This document shows, piece after piece, positions 55,134 to 64,000 of a DNA stretch of 64,000 nt (the stretch's first letter is position 1; the number at the start of each line of letters is the position of its first letter). This DNA is from Ilyonectria destructans (taxonomy: Eukaryota > Ascomycota > Sordariomycetes > Hypocreales > Nectriaceae). The notes under the pieces are model-generated. The model was not told the origin of the DNA and made no database searches. It was given only the letters and a program-made list of their open reading frames with translations. The translations under genes and the position numbers were made by a program. The stretch lies in NCBI GenBank assembly GCA_020740775.1, contig JAHEWK010000022.1:620001-684000 (forward strand), written 5' to 3'.

Positions 55134-56329
55134 TCTATCAGGCTCTGGCCTGTGACGATTTCAAAGTCGGTTCAAACTGGAGGAAGAATTCCACAGCAAA
55201 CCAACCACAGCGATGCACGCCTCAAAAAGTAGATCAATCAATAGAGTGAGATAGCATTTATATACACAAAGTATCAATGATAACTCAAAAAACTGCGAAC
55301 TGTATAGAATTGGATTTTACGGTGCCTGGGAGTCGATTACGATGTTATTGCTCGTGTAACTATTCCGGTCGAGCGCCGTAGGAGAGATGGGGCATGGCAC
55401 AAGCACTTCCTGCGGTGCGGCATCTACACCCTTTGTCACGAGAAAATGGCAAAAGACTTTCCATCAAGGCTAATCGATTAGTTCCGCGTAATAGAGTTAG
55501 GAAGGGATACTTCCTAACTCATGACGGTGCGTACCGGGAGCTAGGGATGAATTACCCGACTCCCATTAGAGTGTCTTCGTTCAACACCTCGCGTCGTACG
55601 TACGTGACTGATGACTCATTTGCACTAGCATGCTTCGGCATACGGACCCTCAAAACGATCACGCGTAAGGTAGTTTCTCAGCGTCACGACGTCTTATCAC
55701 TCAGGTATTCTGCGTAGTCAACTCATGTTCTAGTAGGTTTCCATCAGGTAAGTTACTATGCCTACCTTCAACCGCTTCAAACTTAGCAGAGGTTGCGACA
55801 CTGCGACGTTCAGGATGAATATGTTCCTTGATAAATCACAGCAAGGTTAACAGGCGGGGTTACCGGGTGGCGATGTAGGCGACACTAAAAGACAGATGAC
55901 GAAAAGACGCACGACAAAGTCTCAAACAAACACTTCCACAACAGATGAGTGGGCGCCTGTCTCTCGACTCTGGCTCTGGGCACAATACAACGTTGCCACG
56001 CCTCCAGATGTCGCCTACGCCGCCTCTGGTCTCGCTCGCGAATGGTCCGACATGTCCAATCTTGTACACACCTTAGCTGCATTCACTGCCTCTACGTACG
56101 GTACATACTTGTCCGTCCATCATGCCGACGCTACCGTGCGGTGTTTCCTTAGCTAGAACGTGCTGGTCATAGGGTTTCCTGGATGCTGAGTACGATCTCT
56201 TGTGGTGCAGCCTTCCCCCCGGGCACGCGTCATTGTGGTCATCCTATGCGGCATGAAAAGCCCCAGACCCTCCCACCTTCCAACGACACCCGGGCTACCC
56301 AGCATCCAGCACCCAGCTCCACCGAAAGC
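55134..56329. other. Intergenic, no gene supported
   Basis: A 107-residue ORF at 55,394-55,717 has no recognisable feature. ORFs at 55,860-56,156 overlap on both strands and are not convincing. Confidence 0.5.
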
Positions 56330-57536
56330 ATGTCCAACTTCGCCATCGAAATCTTCATACTGCTAAGCATCGGACTCAGTGTTCTCGGCATCCGAATTTG
56401 CGTGCGACTTGAGACCGGCTATGGTAGGAAGCTTGCGTTAGACGATTACTTCACAGCTCTGGTCGTAGTCAGCAGCATCTCCCCTTCGAACCGGTGCCCG
56501 GCGCTGACATCTTGACCGCAGCCTCTATACCTCGCCGAGATGGCTCTTGCCCACGCAGGGAGGTCTCACCTGGGCGGCCTGGCCAATCACGGCATGTCAG
56601 ATGCGGAGAGGTCGCGACTTGGTGCAGACGGCGAGGAGGACACGCTGCGAGTTCTCGGCTCCCAAATCTACCTCGCAGGATGGGTCGTTCACGTCTCTCT
56701 GCTCTGGGCGCTAAAGGCAGCCATGTGCTCTTTCTGCTCGCGGTTGGCGAGGAATCTGGGGGCCAGCAGAGAGCCTATCTACGCTGGGTTCACGTTCCTC
56801 TACATCACTTGGATCGTCACATTCCTATCTATCATGCTGAGCTGTCGGCCGCTGAGCAGAAACTGGCAGATCAGCCCAGATCCTGGAAATAGCTGCCAAC
56901 CGGCCGTAGCTAAGATCGATCTTCTGGTGGCGACAGTTCTTGACGAGCTCACCAACGCCTACCTGCTATGTATTATGGTGCTGATACTCCCACACATGCG
57001 GCTGTCTCTGCTCAAGATGTTGGAGCTTACTGCGGTCTCTATGTGTGGTGCTCTCGTCATGGCGGCGGGTATTCTTCGATGCGTGCTCACACTGACGGTA
57101 GGTGCGCTTGGTGTCTCATGCCTGGTAGCTAGCTCCTAGTGGCAGGTTCCTGGCGCCAGCTGCTTGGCCTCTGATACCTGTTGTTTAGTTCCCAGTATAG
57201 ACGGAGTCTCGCTAACATCCCGTGTAGGGCTCGTCTACCAGCATAGAGCAGGCCGAGCGTTGGGCGGTGCGAGAAGCTTTCGCGGCCATTGTGACGGTCA
57301 ACCTACCCATAATCTACCCTTTCATCGTCGGAGGCCTGAGACTACTGCGCAACAGAAACTGCCCAAAGGACATTTCAGGTTTACCACGCTCCTACCCGCC
57401 GTTCTTCCCCAATGACGGCGTCATTTGGGTGACCAACGACGTCGGGATAGAAACCAGGGAAAGACAAGGCAGCGAAATTCGCCAAGAAGATGCACACGAG
57501 TGTGTCTGCCAGTCGCCGAACATTGCAAAGAAGTGA
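56330..57536 (+). CDS. Pth11-like integral membrane protein (fungal rhodopsin-fold domain)
   Basis: Three exons by splice signals: 56,330-56,464, 56,522-57,097 and 57,228-57,536, giving 339 residues. Intron 1 (57 bp) joins DDYFTALV to PLYLAEMALAHAG. Intron 2 (130 bp) joins RCVLTLT to GSSTSIEQAERWAVRE. Hydrophobic segments: EIFILLSIGLSVLGIRI, IYLAGWVVHVSLLWALKA, GFTFLYITWIVTFLSIML, AYLLCIMVLILPHM, MCGALVMAAGILRCVLT and IVTVNLPIIYPFIVGGL. Motifs typical of this family include LDDYF, LSCRPLSRNWQ and RWAVREAFAAIVTVNLP. The family contains Pth11-related receptors and many proteins of unknown ligand, acting at the plasma membrane. The N-terminus is short, without a CFEM domain. The gene looks intact; an upstream ATG at 56,183 is less likely. 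Confidence 0.85.
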
Positions 57537-58036
57537 CACACCCACGGTAACGTCTATCGACGGCAAGATTTTGGCTGTCTAGAGCGAGCGATGTCCTTAG
57601 AATTAGCCGGGTACCGAGTTCGAGAATACTGTCATTGACTGTCGTCTTGAGCTACGCTTGTGTTTGTTCAGTGAGGAGCAAGGACGCATTTAACGCTATT
57701 GAAAGTACAAATGTAAGGCTTTAAACCGTCTAAAACTTGATGATAGAATAGTAAAATTTGGCGTGACTGGTGTTGGGCCTGGCCAAAACGACGTTTTGGC
57801 AACATGGTGTCGAAAATATTTGAGTGAAGAAATAGAGATGGTCAGGTAGTGACAAGACTTTTGGCTGCTGACTATACTTATGAGCCACGAATATAGCATG
57901 ACAAAACAGCCTTAGCTTTCGTCAACAACTTGCCAGCAAATTATTGTATAACCATCCCTGTATTAACTGGTATTGACATCCCCACTGGTCTATAATAGCA
58001 TATACGGGCCCGAGTATTTAAAATGATCTCGGGAGT
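57537..58036. other. Intergenic, no gene seen
   Basis: Ordinary spacer, slightly AT-rich from 57,690. Confidence 0.6.
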
Positions 58037-58429
58037 ATGAATACTCTCCAGGCAGCTTGCTCTGTTAAATGGTGTTACTTTTCAATGAATAGATATCATT
58101 CAGTTTACGAAAACCATGCACTAGCAGAAAAGCTACGGCAGATGGCTTCGCCGCTCGCCCCTTTAGTTGAGGTGGAACATGGAACTGTCCACCCCGCATT
58201 CCCAACTACTCTGCTTCAATTTTGGCTTCTCACGAACGATCAACTCGAGTCTCTAGCTCAGTTTTATCACCAAAGAACGCCTAACGTGTTTACCAATCTC
58301 TACCCTTACCCCATACGAAATTGGGACCCCGACATGTCGATGGGGGAAAAGCTGCGCAAAATGGGAGAGTTTATTGGTATTGGATTTTGCGACTCGCATA
58401 GAGCGAAGATTGCGGGGCTCCAATACTAG
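58037..58429 (+). CDS. Conserved small fungal protein of unknown function
   Basis: A 130-residue ORF. Residues of about 28-130 (ENHALAEKLRQMASPLAPLVE; FPTTLLQFWLLTNDQLESLA; FYHQRTPN; YPYPIRNWD; KLRKMGEFIGI) match a short protein pattern I recall from many ascomycete genomes, without known function. No signal peptide or membrane helix was seen. The start could also be the ATG at about 58,085, which begins MNRYHSVYENHAL and fits the family better. It is intact with no intron needed. Such proteins often sit near transposon-rich regions, but that is an impression. Confidence 0.6.
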   Translation: MNTLQAACSVKWCYFSMNRYHSVYENHALAEKLRQMASPLAPLVEVEHGTVHPAFPTTLLQFWLLTNDQLESLAQFYHQRTPNVFTNLYPYPIRNWDPDMSMGEKLRKMGEFIGIGFCDSHRAKIAGLQY

Positions 58430-58589
58430 GAAGAGAGGAGAAGTGAGAAAGGCCAGAAATGAGCAAAACATATTTGACTTCATATAGCTTAACTTTCTTT
58501 TATTCTCAATTTACTTTCAGTCCACTCTGTCTCTCCGTCTGTCTCACCCCGCAAGCTTGTCTCTTACCCAGTCCAGCGAAGCCCCTGAC

Positions 58590-59078
58590 TCAAACGCCCT
58601 TTCGGTGTGTAGACCCACTGCCCAGTGTCGTGACCAGATGTACTTCCTTTGTGGTTTTGGTCTGAACGTCGTTCGCCTTGTAGTAGACGTTGTCGCACGG
58701 GAACACCTGGCATCCGGACACCGGAACCAATGACTTGGCAGGCCACATCTGCTTTATGTTGTCCCTGTCCTCAGGGTTGACGATGGCGGATACGTCAAAG
58801 TATGTCAGACCCATCCAGCCGTTGAACATGACCTCGCCGAGCATGCCAACCCCCTGACTGGCGCCCTGCTTGACGGCGTAGAAGTTTCCACTATATTCGG
58901 ATGGGAACGTGACGGTGGTGTTGGCGTCACTGCTGACCGTGACAGGGGAGCCGAGACTGGGTGTAAAGTACAGCGTTCGCACGTTGTTGTCGAGGGTCCA
59001 GAACGTGACGGAGTTAGCGCTTACCGTGGCGAGGGGCAGAGCGAATATTGCGAGTGAACTAGCACTCAGTTGAAGCAT
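58590..59078 (-). CDS. Secreted DNase1-type protein (ascomycete family)
   Basis: 162 residues starting at 59,078 with the signal peptide MLQLSASSLAIFALPLATVSA. The mature part contains SVTFWTLDNNVRTLYFTPSLG, VTFPSEYSGNFYAVKQGA, GMLGEVMFNGWMGLTYFDV, SAIVNPEDRDNIKQMWPA, and SGCQVFPCDNVYYKANDVQ. These match the small secreted ascomycete family that databases often label DNase1 protein; whether it has nuclease activity is doubtful. Two cysteines in the C-terminal SGCxxFPC motif are kept. The in-frame ATG at 59,153 would hide the signal peptide behind a 25-residue basic leader, so the later start is preferred. No intron is needed. Confidence 0.8.
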   Translation of the reverse strand: MLQLSASSLAIFALPLATVSANSVTFWTLDNNVRTLYFTPSLGSPVTVSSDANTTVTFPSEYSGNFYAVKQGASQGVGMLGEVMFNGWMGLTYFDVSAIVNPEDRDNIKQMWPAKSLVPVSGCQVFPCDNVYYKANDVQTKTTKEVHLVTTLGSGSTHRKGV

Positions 59079-59788
59079 CTTGGATATGTTTTTGGTCGTC
59101 TTTCTCTGGGGGTTGGAATGTTTGCCCCATCCGGACGCGCGAGAGCCGCGCATAACAAGTAGGCGTGAAGGGTACTTCTAAACGAATGTGTAAGAAACGT
59201 ATAGGACAAAAAAAGAGGAAAAAGGAGTGGCATTCCCTGTAGACCATGCGTAAGGGAAGAGAAAGGAGTGGCGATGGCAGACTGCCAAACAAAAAGAGGG
59301 ATAGCAAGAAGCGAAGGAGTGATAGATGAAGACTATGCAGCAAGCTTATGTAGCCATGAGATTGAGAAGCACCCTTCGTGACTTCTCGTGGCTTCTGCTT
59401 GCTCGATCTTTCTCAATCACCTCTGTCGTCTTGGTGGCTCAGTTTCCCGCCCGCTCCGGCTACGAACCGCAACTGATCACGGCCTGAATGAAGCAGTCCA
59501 AACGAACAGGTCGCAATCCTTCTATGGCGAAACGGTCACCATAACAGGGTGTGCGCATCCGCCACAGAGCCTGACTATCCCATGGACATTACGTAGCTCA
59601 ATCGAACAGTTACACGGAAACAATGTGAGAGCCCCATAGCTCTGCCGTAACGCGGCGCACACGCCCTCACTAGGGAATTGTCATAGTTCCAGTGTGACGG
59701 CTACACGAGCCACTTTATCACAAAGGTCCTGAGCGAGCGTTTACAAAGTGCTGGTCTAGCCTCTGACACTCGAGACCCGTACGTTGCT
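59079..59788. other. Intergenic, no gene supported
   Basis: Presumed promoter of the secreted protein, with a purine-rich stretch at 59,200-59,330. An 83-residue ORF at 59,388 has no features. Confidence 0.5.
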
Positions 59789-60235
59789 ATGAATAGCTTC
59801 CGCAACGCCGTAAACGCCTGTAGCACGATCACGCCGCAGACTGCCTTAAAATGTCGTCTCCCCATCCAGTTTCAGGTCGCTAACGTCTTTTCGATCATGC
59901 GGTGGCACGACATGGAGATTCCCCTGGTTATTTGGTTCTGTCTGGGTCAACTTCTTGCGCACTACTGGCATAGGCTGTGGCGTGTAAAGACGTCGACCAG
60001 TGGGGATCGCTCGGCCTCGACGATGACTCCAGTCACAGTCAGTCAGGGAGGAGACGAACCACGCACAACAGCGGAAACTCAAGTACCCCATCGGCAATGC
60101 AAGCAGCAGGGGGGTCAGAGGAGAGAATCTGCCAATGGATCGTCATCTAAAAAGCCTACCAGAGGCTCAACAAGGGTTATACGAGGCGGTTATACGGTTC
60201 GAACTCGATACGGTCGGGTTGTTCGACCTCCGTGA
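59789..60235 (+). CDS. Hypothetical protein, possibly a gene fragment
   Basis: A 148-residue ORF with one possible membrane helix (IPLVIWFCLGQLLAHYW, residues of about 44-60), a polar low-complexity middle and a basic C-terminus ending TRYGRVVRPP. The last motif resembles linkers in retrotransposon polyproteins (TRSGRVVRPP), so it may be a retroelement scrap. No other evidence of coding. Confidence 0.3.
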   Translation: MNSFRNAVNACSTITPQTALKCRLPIQFQVANVFSIMRWHDMEIPLVIWFCLGQLLAHYWHRLWRVKTSTSGDRSASTMTPVTVSQGGDEPRTTAETQVPHRQCKQQGGQRRESANGSSSKKPTRGSTRVIRGGYTVRTRYGRVVRPP

Positions 60236-60751
60236 CGGCTCCTCACGTAGCGACTAAGGGTATTTCGCTCCACCTCACAACTGAGCATTACACAATCCTA
60301 AGGCTGCTGGCAGGAGCGACCGAATACCTTGCAATCCTCAGAGGCGTCGACTGCATAACAGCTTAGGGTTCGCCTCAGGCATATTGCGTTTCTTCAACAG
60401 ACACATGTGGCAGTAGGCATAGAATAACGCCTCTAAAGCACATTTGTTTATGAGGCCAAGGAGGCTAAGGAGGCCAAGAATGCCAGCCGGTAACATAGAA
60501 TTAACTCGCGAGGAAGACATGTCATTCGTTCCAACGGGGGATCTACTTTGTCACGGAAACATACACACACAGAGAAACAAGAGAAAGGTGAAGAGATAGA
60601 ACAGTGCACAGTTAATATTCAGTCATTATTAGAAGAAGAGCACTAGTATGCAGATGGCCTGTCTTGTTAGTAACCACACCTGGGGTCAATTCACGATAGG
60701 ACGTAAACCTTGCGGGAACCCCCTCACGCAATTGGTAACACCATAGCCATA
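60236..60751. other. Intergenic, no gene seen
   Basis: It contains a small gccaaggaggctaagg repeat near 60,460. Nothing else. Confidence 0.5.
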
Positions 60752-61667
60752 TCAAGATGGACGGTGAAGACCTAGATGCTTCTCCTCCTCTCGAGGCCAT
60801 TGCAGGGTCTCAGTCTCGTCAAAGTGAGAGAAGCAGTCCGCACTGCGGCCCATCTCATCCCGGGCGGCCCAAGCGAGTTCTGGGAAAGAAACCGGTGCTA
60901 GTGATGTATCAGCTGTGAGTTGTGAGGGGGGGGACTAGGAAAACAAAGGAAGACAGAAAACCAGAAGAGGAACGAGAATCGTACCTCGACTTGAGGGATC
61001 CCTTTTTCTGCGGTGTCCCTGAAAAACTCATGCCCCAGGTAGGACAGCTCGGCCGGCTTCAGTCCTGATGCCGTGGTGCGGTACACCTCGCCCCAGTAGC
61101 AAGGTGTTGTGACCGGCGTGGGCCCGTCCTCGAACCTGACATCCAAGACCACCTTGACCACGCCCTGAAGGCAGACCCGGATGCCGTCGACGGTGAAGGG
61201 GGGGCACTCAGCTGCGAGGTACCAGAACGCGCTCACTAGCTGTCTCCGAAGTCAGCCACCGTACATGTAGCCGGGCAGTTGTGTGTCAGCTTGCCTACCT
61301 GGCTCAGTCCGCTGGCGAGTTCCACTTCAGACAGCGGCACTAGTTCAAACAAGCTCAACATGATTGGCTCCTGGATAAGGATACTCTGCGGCACCAGGTC
61401 AAAGACGCAGCAGATCCGGGCCACATGAGGATGCGAGACTCTAGCCAGGGCCTCGTATTCTCTCAGAAATGTCCTCCGCGCAAGGGCCAGTTCTCCGGTG
61501 CGGCAGTGCTGGACGAGGACGGGGCTCCCCCTACGAGCCAGAGCCACGATTCCGCGATGCGGTTCTCCGGTGTGAGGAAGCCTGTACGTCAACTCAGGCG
61601 AGCCGTCGTTGTAGACGACGAGGTCTGCCGGTCGAGGAGGAGGGCCGCTGGTCGTGGAAGTGGCCAT
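60752..61667 (-). CDS. Kinase-like protein lacking catalytic motifs (probable pseudokinase)
   Basis: Three exons: 61,667-61,299, 61,239-60,985 and 60,934-60,752, giving 268 residues. Introns of 59 and 50 bp have GT/AG ends and keep the frame in phase 0. Exon 1 has FLREYEALARVSHPHVARI, like the alpha-C and beta-4 part of a protein kinase, then SILIQEPIMLSLFELVPLSE, like the hinge. Exon 2 gives LVSAFWYLAAECPPFTVDGI and VVKVVLDVRFEDGP, where HRDxxxxN and DFG would be expected, but neither is present. YWGEVYRTTASG and YLGHEFF follow. Exon 3 adds an acidic tail (EMGRSADCFSHFDETETLQW). The nucleotide-binding glycine loop is also not obvious. An unrelated fold is possible. Confidence 0.6.
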
Positions 61668-62064
61668 TACGAAGACGGTGCTTCAGTGCCGAGATGTTTC
61701 TGGGGGTGGTTCTGGCGATGGTGATGGTGTTGGCAATGCAATAGCAATGTAGCGGGTGGCTGTCCTGAATCTTTATTCATCCCTCTCAGGATGTAAGAAT
61801 AGCGACGTACACGTAAATGACACATGCAAACGACACGAAGGAAGTAAAAAAGAGGTCATAGGCACCCTTCTGCCAGGGGTCGCCTTTAGTGCCGGGACGC
61901 ATGCGTGAGTAACGGTGATCTCAATAATGGACTGTACTACTTCGTAATTCTCTAACCCTCGTGCAGCCACGTGTAGCCACTATAGCTGTCTTACAATAAG
62001 CTGCACTTTATTCCTGAACAATCTAACGCTACCCAACGCTCTCCAAGCTGTCCAACGCGGCGTG
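61668..62064. other. Intergenic, no gene seen
   Basis: Spacer between two same-strand genes. It must contain the promoter of the kinase-like gene and the 3' end of the P450. Confidence 0.5.
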
Positions 62065-63932
62065 TCAGCACTGTCGTGATCCCGCACAGCGATTCTTCGT
62101 ACCGGCATGTGAGAAGCGTGCATCATTCCCCTTTGTCGAATAGGACTCGGACCTCCTGGCCGGGTGAGAGGACAATTCCGCCCTCAACACCGGATCCTCG
62201 GTGTCGTCTGCCCCAGAGGCACTGGTGGCCGTCTCGTAACGCTGAAAGATGCGACACAGCACGTATGCCATCTGCACCTGGGCAAACTGCTGACCGATAC
62301 ACAGTCTCGGCCCCGAGTTGAAGGGGATGAACTCGTGTGGCTTTGGGCGCCAGTGCTCCCATCGCTCAGGCCTGAACTTATCGGCGTCCGGGCACAGATC
62401 TCGACGCCGCTGCATGACCAGCGTCGAGTAGGCCACCTGCGTCCCAGCCGGAACGCCCAGAGGCTCGTCGCCGTACTTGCCGCCTCCTCGCGGCAGCGCC
62501 GTGTCCCTCAGCGCCACCCGGACGTTGAAGGGGACGGCAGGATACAGGCGAAGAGTCTCGTTTATGATGGCTTCCAGGCGCGACATGCTCTTTAGCTGCG
62601 CGTACGTAGGTTGGCCGCCGGTAGGCAGCGTCTCCAGAATCTCCGCCCTCAGTCTTCGCACCACCTCTAGTCGGCGGCTGAGCTCATACATAGCCCACGA
62701 GAGTGTGGCTGCTGTCGTATCGCGGCCGGCCAGCAGAACGGAGACGGTCTGGTCCCTGAGGGCCTTGCGGTCACTGGTACGGCTGGCCAATTCGTCAAGG
62801 AAGCTGGACTGCTCGTCATCTTGATCTCCCTTGTCGGCGACGAGCCTCGGGCCCGCCTGGCAAACCTGCAGGACTCGCTCGACGTAGCGGTTCACGAAAT
62901 CGTCAACGATTCGGAGATTGAACCAGAAGCATCCTTTCGGGATATACAGCCTCAGCTTGGCCGCTCGCACGAGGGCGTTCTGAAGTCGCTGAGTCTCGTC
63001 GAAAGCGTCGGCAAATTCCCGACTTTGGTGCCTAGATGAAACAAAAGTCAGTCTATGACTTGAACGTTCGTTGTGTTGTAATGAGTAGACGGGGGTGGGT
63101 GGGTAAAGGTTGAAGCTGCCTACCGTAGCGACTCGGCGTCGTTGCCCAAGAGCACACTCGTGGTCACGTCGAGTGTGAAGCGGAAGAATGCATCACGCAT
63201 GTCAACGCCTCCGCCGTCGACCAGGTGGACATGGGCACTTGGCCCTCCGCTGTCCAATGGCCCCCCATGCTCGATCACCTGGAGAAGGGTGTCCACGTGC
63301 GATTCGAAGCAGCTCAGATCGCTGATCCGATTGCTGGCAAAGTAGCGCCGGATGAGCTGTCGGCTGTCCTGCCACCGAGGTCCGTCTTGGGTGAAGATAC
63401 TGTCCCCGAGGAGGTCACTCCAGGCGTCACGGAACTGGTCTCCCTTCCCAAAGTCGCCGAACTGAGTGACCAGGACCGCCCCAATGTTCTCCGGATCCGC
63501 CGTGAAGATGACGCGCTCGTTGAGAACGCGGACCTCGGTGGTCCAGAGAGTGGCGTTTCGGAGCAAAGTATCGCGCCAGTACGTGTAGTTCTGCCGAGTC
63601 AAGGTGGCTTTGATACTTGCAGCGAGAAAGTCGAGCCCTAGGACGGTGTTAGTCACCACAGATCTCACCATGGAGCAGCGGGATGAACAGTAGGACGACG
63701 GTGGACTGGGATGCATTATCATGCATAGACCTAGCCAGACGCAGGAACAAGGAGAGAGACACAGACCGAATGGAACTCGAGTCTTGATGCAGGGGGCATA
63801 ACTCCCCAAGCGCTTCACTCGGATGCGCTCGTGGAAGCGGGCGAAGAGAAGGAAGAGCATGTAAGTAATCATGAGCAAGGTGGAGGCAGACGCCAAGGAG
63901 ACATGCTCCATCAGCGTTTGGACAGACCCCAT
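62065..63932 (-). CDS. Cytochrome P450, CYP52-like, with frameshifted C-terminus
   Basis: Three exons: 63,932-63,767, 63,637-63,124 and 63,031-62,065. The ATG at 63,932 precedes a membrane anchor (ASTLLMITYMLFLLF). Intron 1 (129 bp) joins TRVPFG to LDFLAASIK; intron 2 (92 bp) joins AESLR to HQSREFADAFDETQRL. P450 signatures: the I-helix LAGRDTTAATLSW (about 62,720), ETLRLYPAVP (about 62,555), FRPERWEHW, and the heme loop FNSGPRLCIGQQFA with the cysteine ligand near 62,300. This resembles CYP52-type fatty-acid or alkane hydroxylases, acting at the ER membrane. The usual last strand, GGIVLSPGQEVRVLFDKGE, is present at 62,126-62,182 but in another frame. The in-frame end instead reads through an unrelated tail to 62,065. 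The indel lies near 62,190-62,235. Confidence 0.88.
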
Positions 63933-64000
63933 CTCGAAAGTAAAAGCGGTGATGCCCAACAAGCTGAAGAAGGAGAAGAAGGGTATGGGTAAAGTATCTA

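Overview
The window looks like chromosomal DNA of a filamentous ascomycete (Pezizomycotina). Genes carry short introns with GTRNGT donors and YAG acceptors. The families present (class III GH18 chitinase, thaumatin-like protein, Pth11-like rhodopsin-fold receptor, CYP52-like P450, DNase1-type secreted protein) are typical of that group. Gene-bearing blocks of ordinary GC alternate with very AT-rich blocks whose ORFs are wrecked in the way repeat-induced point mutation (RIP) does, by C-to-T and G-to-A changes. I cannot name the species.

Layout. 1-27,700 is an AT-rich graveyard of nested transposons: five copies of an intron-rich hAT transposase, hAT miniature elements with 8-bp target duplications, two copies of a Vader-like TA-flanked miniature element (434 and 436 bp), two solo LTRs with 5-bp duplications, and RIP-ruined Ty3/gypsy remnants. 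27,700-32,210 is a GC-normal island with three intact genes: a secreted thaumatin-like protein, a strongly divergent histone H3 variant, and a class III chitinase transcribed divergently from the H3 gene. 32,210-36,200 holds an AT patch, a hypothetical acidic-repeat protein, a Tc1/mariner-type DDE transposase and a frameshifted hypothetical gene. 36,500-46,530 is a GC-rich, apparently un-RIPped array of three broken Helitron Rep/helicase copies. 46,600-55,900 is almost gene-free and full of microsatellites, inverted repeats and low-complexity arrays. 56,300-63,932 returns to ordinary genes: a Pth11-like membrane protein, a conserved small hypothetical, a secreted DNase1-type protein, a kinase-like protein without catalytic motifs, and a P450 with a frameshifted C-terminus.

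How it fits together. No multi-gene pathway is evident. The host genes are mostly secreted or membrane proteins plus the histone variant, as is common in repeat-flanked accessory compartments. The points most worth following up are the H3 variant (canonical K9, K14, K27 and K56 are missing or replaced); two unrelated transposon groups whose ends are conserved while their subterminal motifs have been replaced in concert; an internal hAT deletion whose junction lies in intron minisatellites; and a minus-strand gene that appears twice beside Helitron copies, suggesting it travels with them. Exon structures were worked out by eye from splice signals and family conservation, without alignment software.
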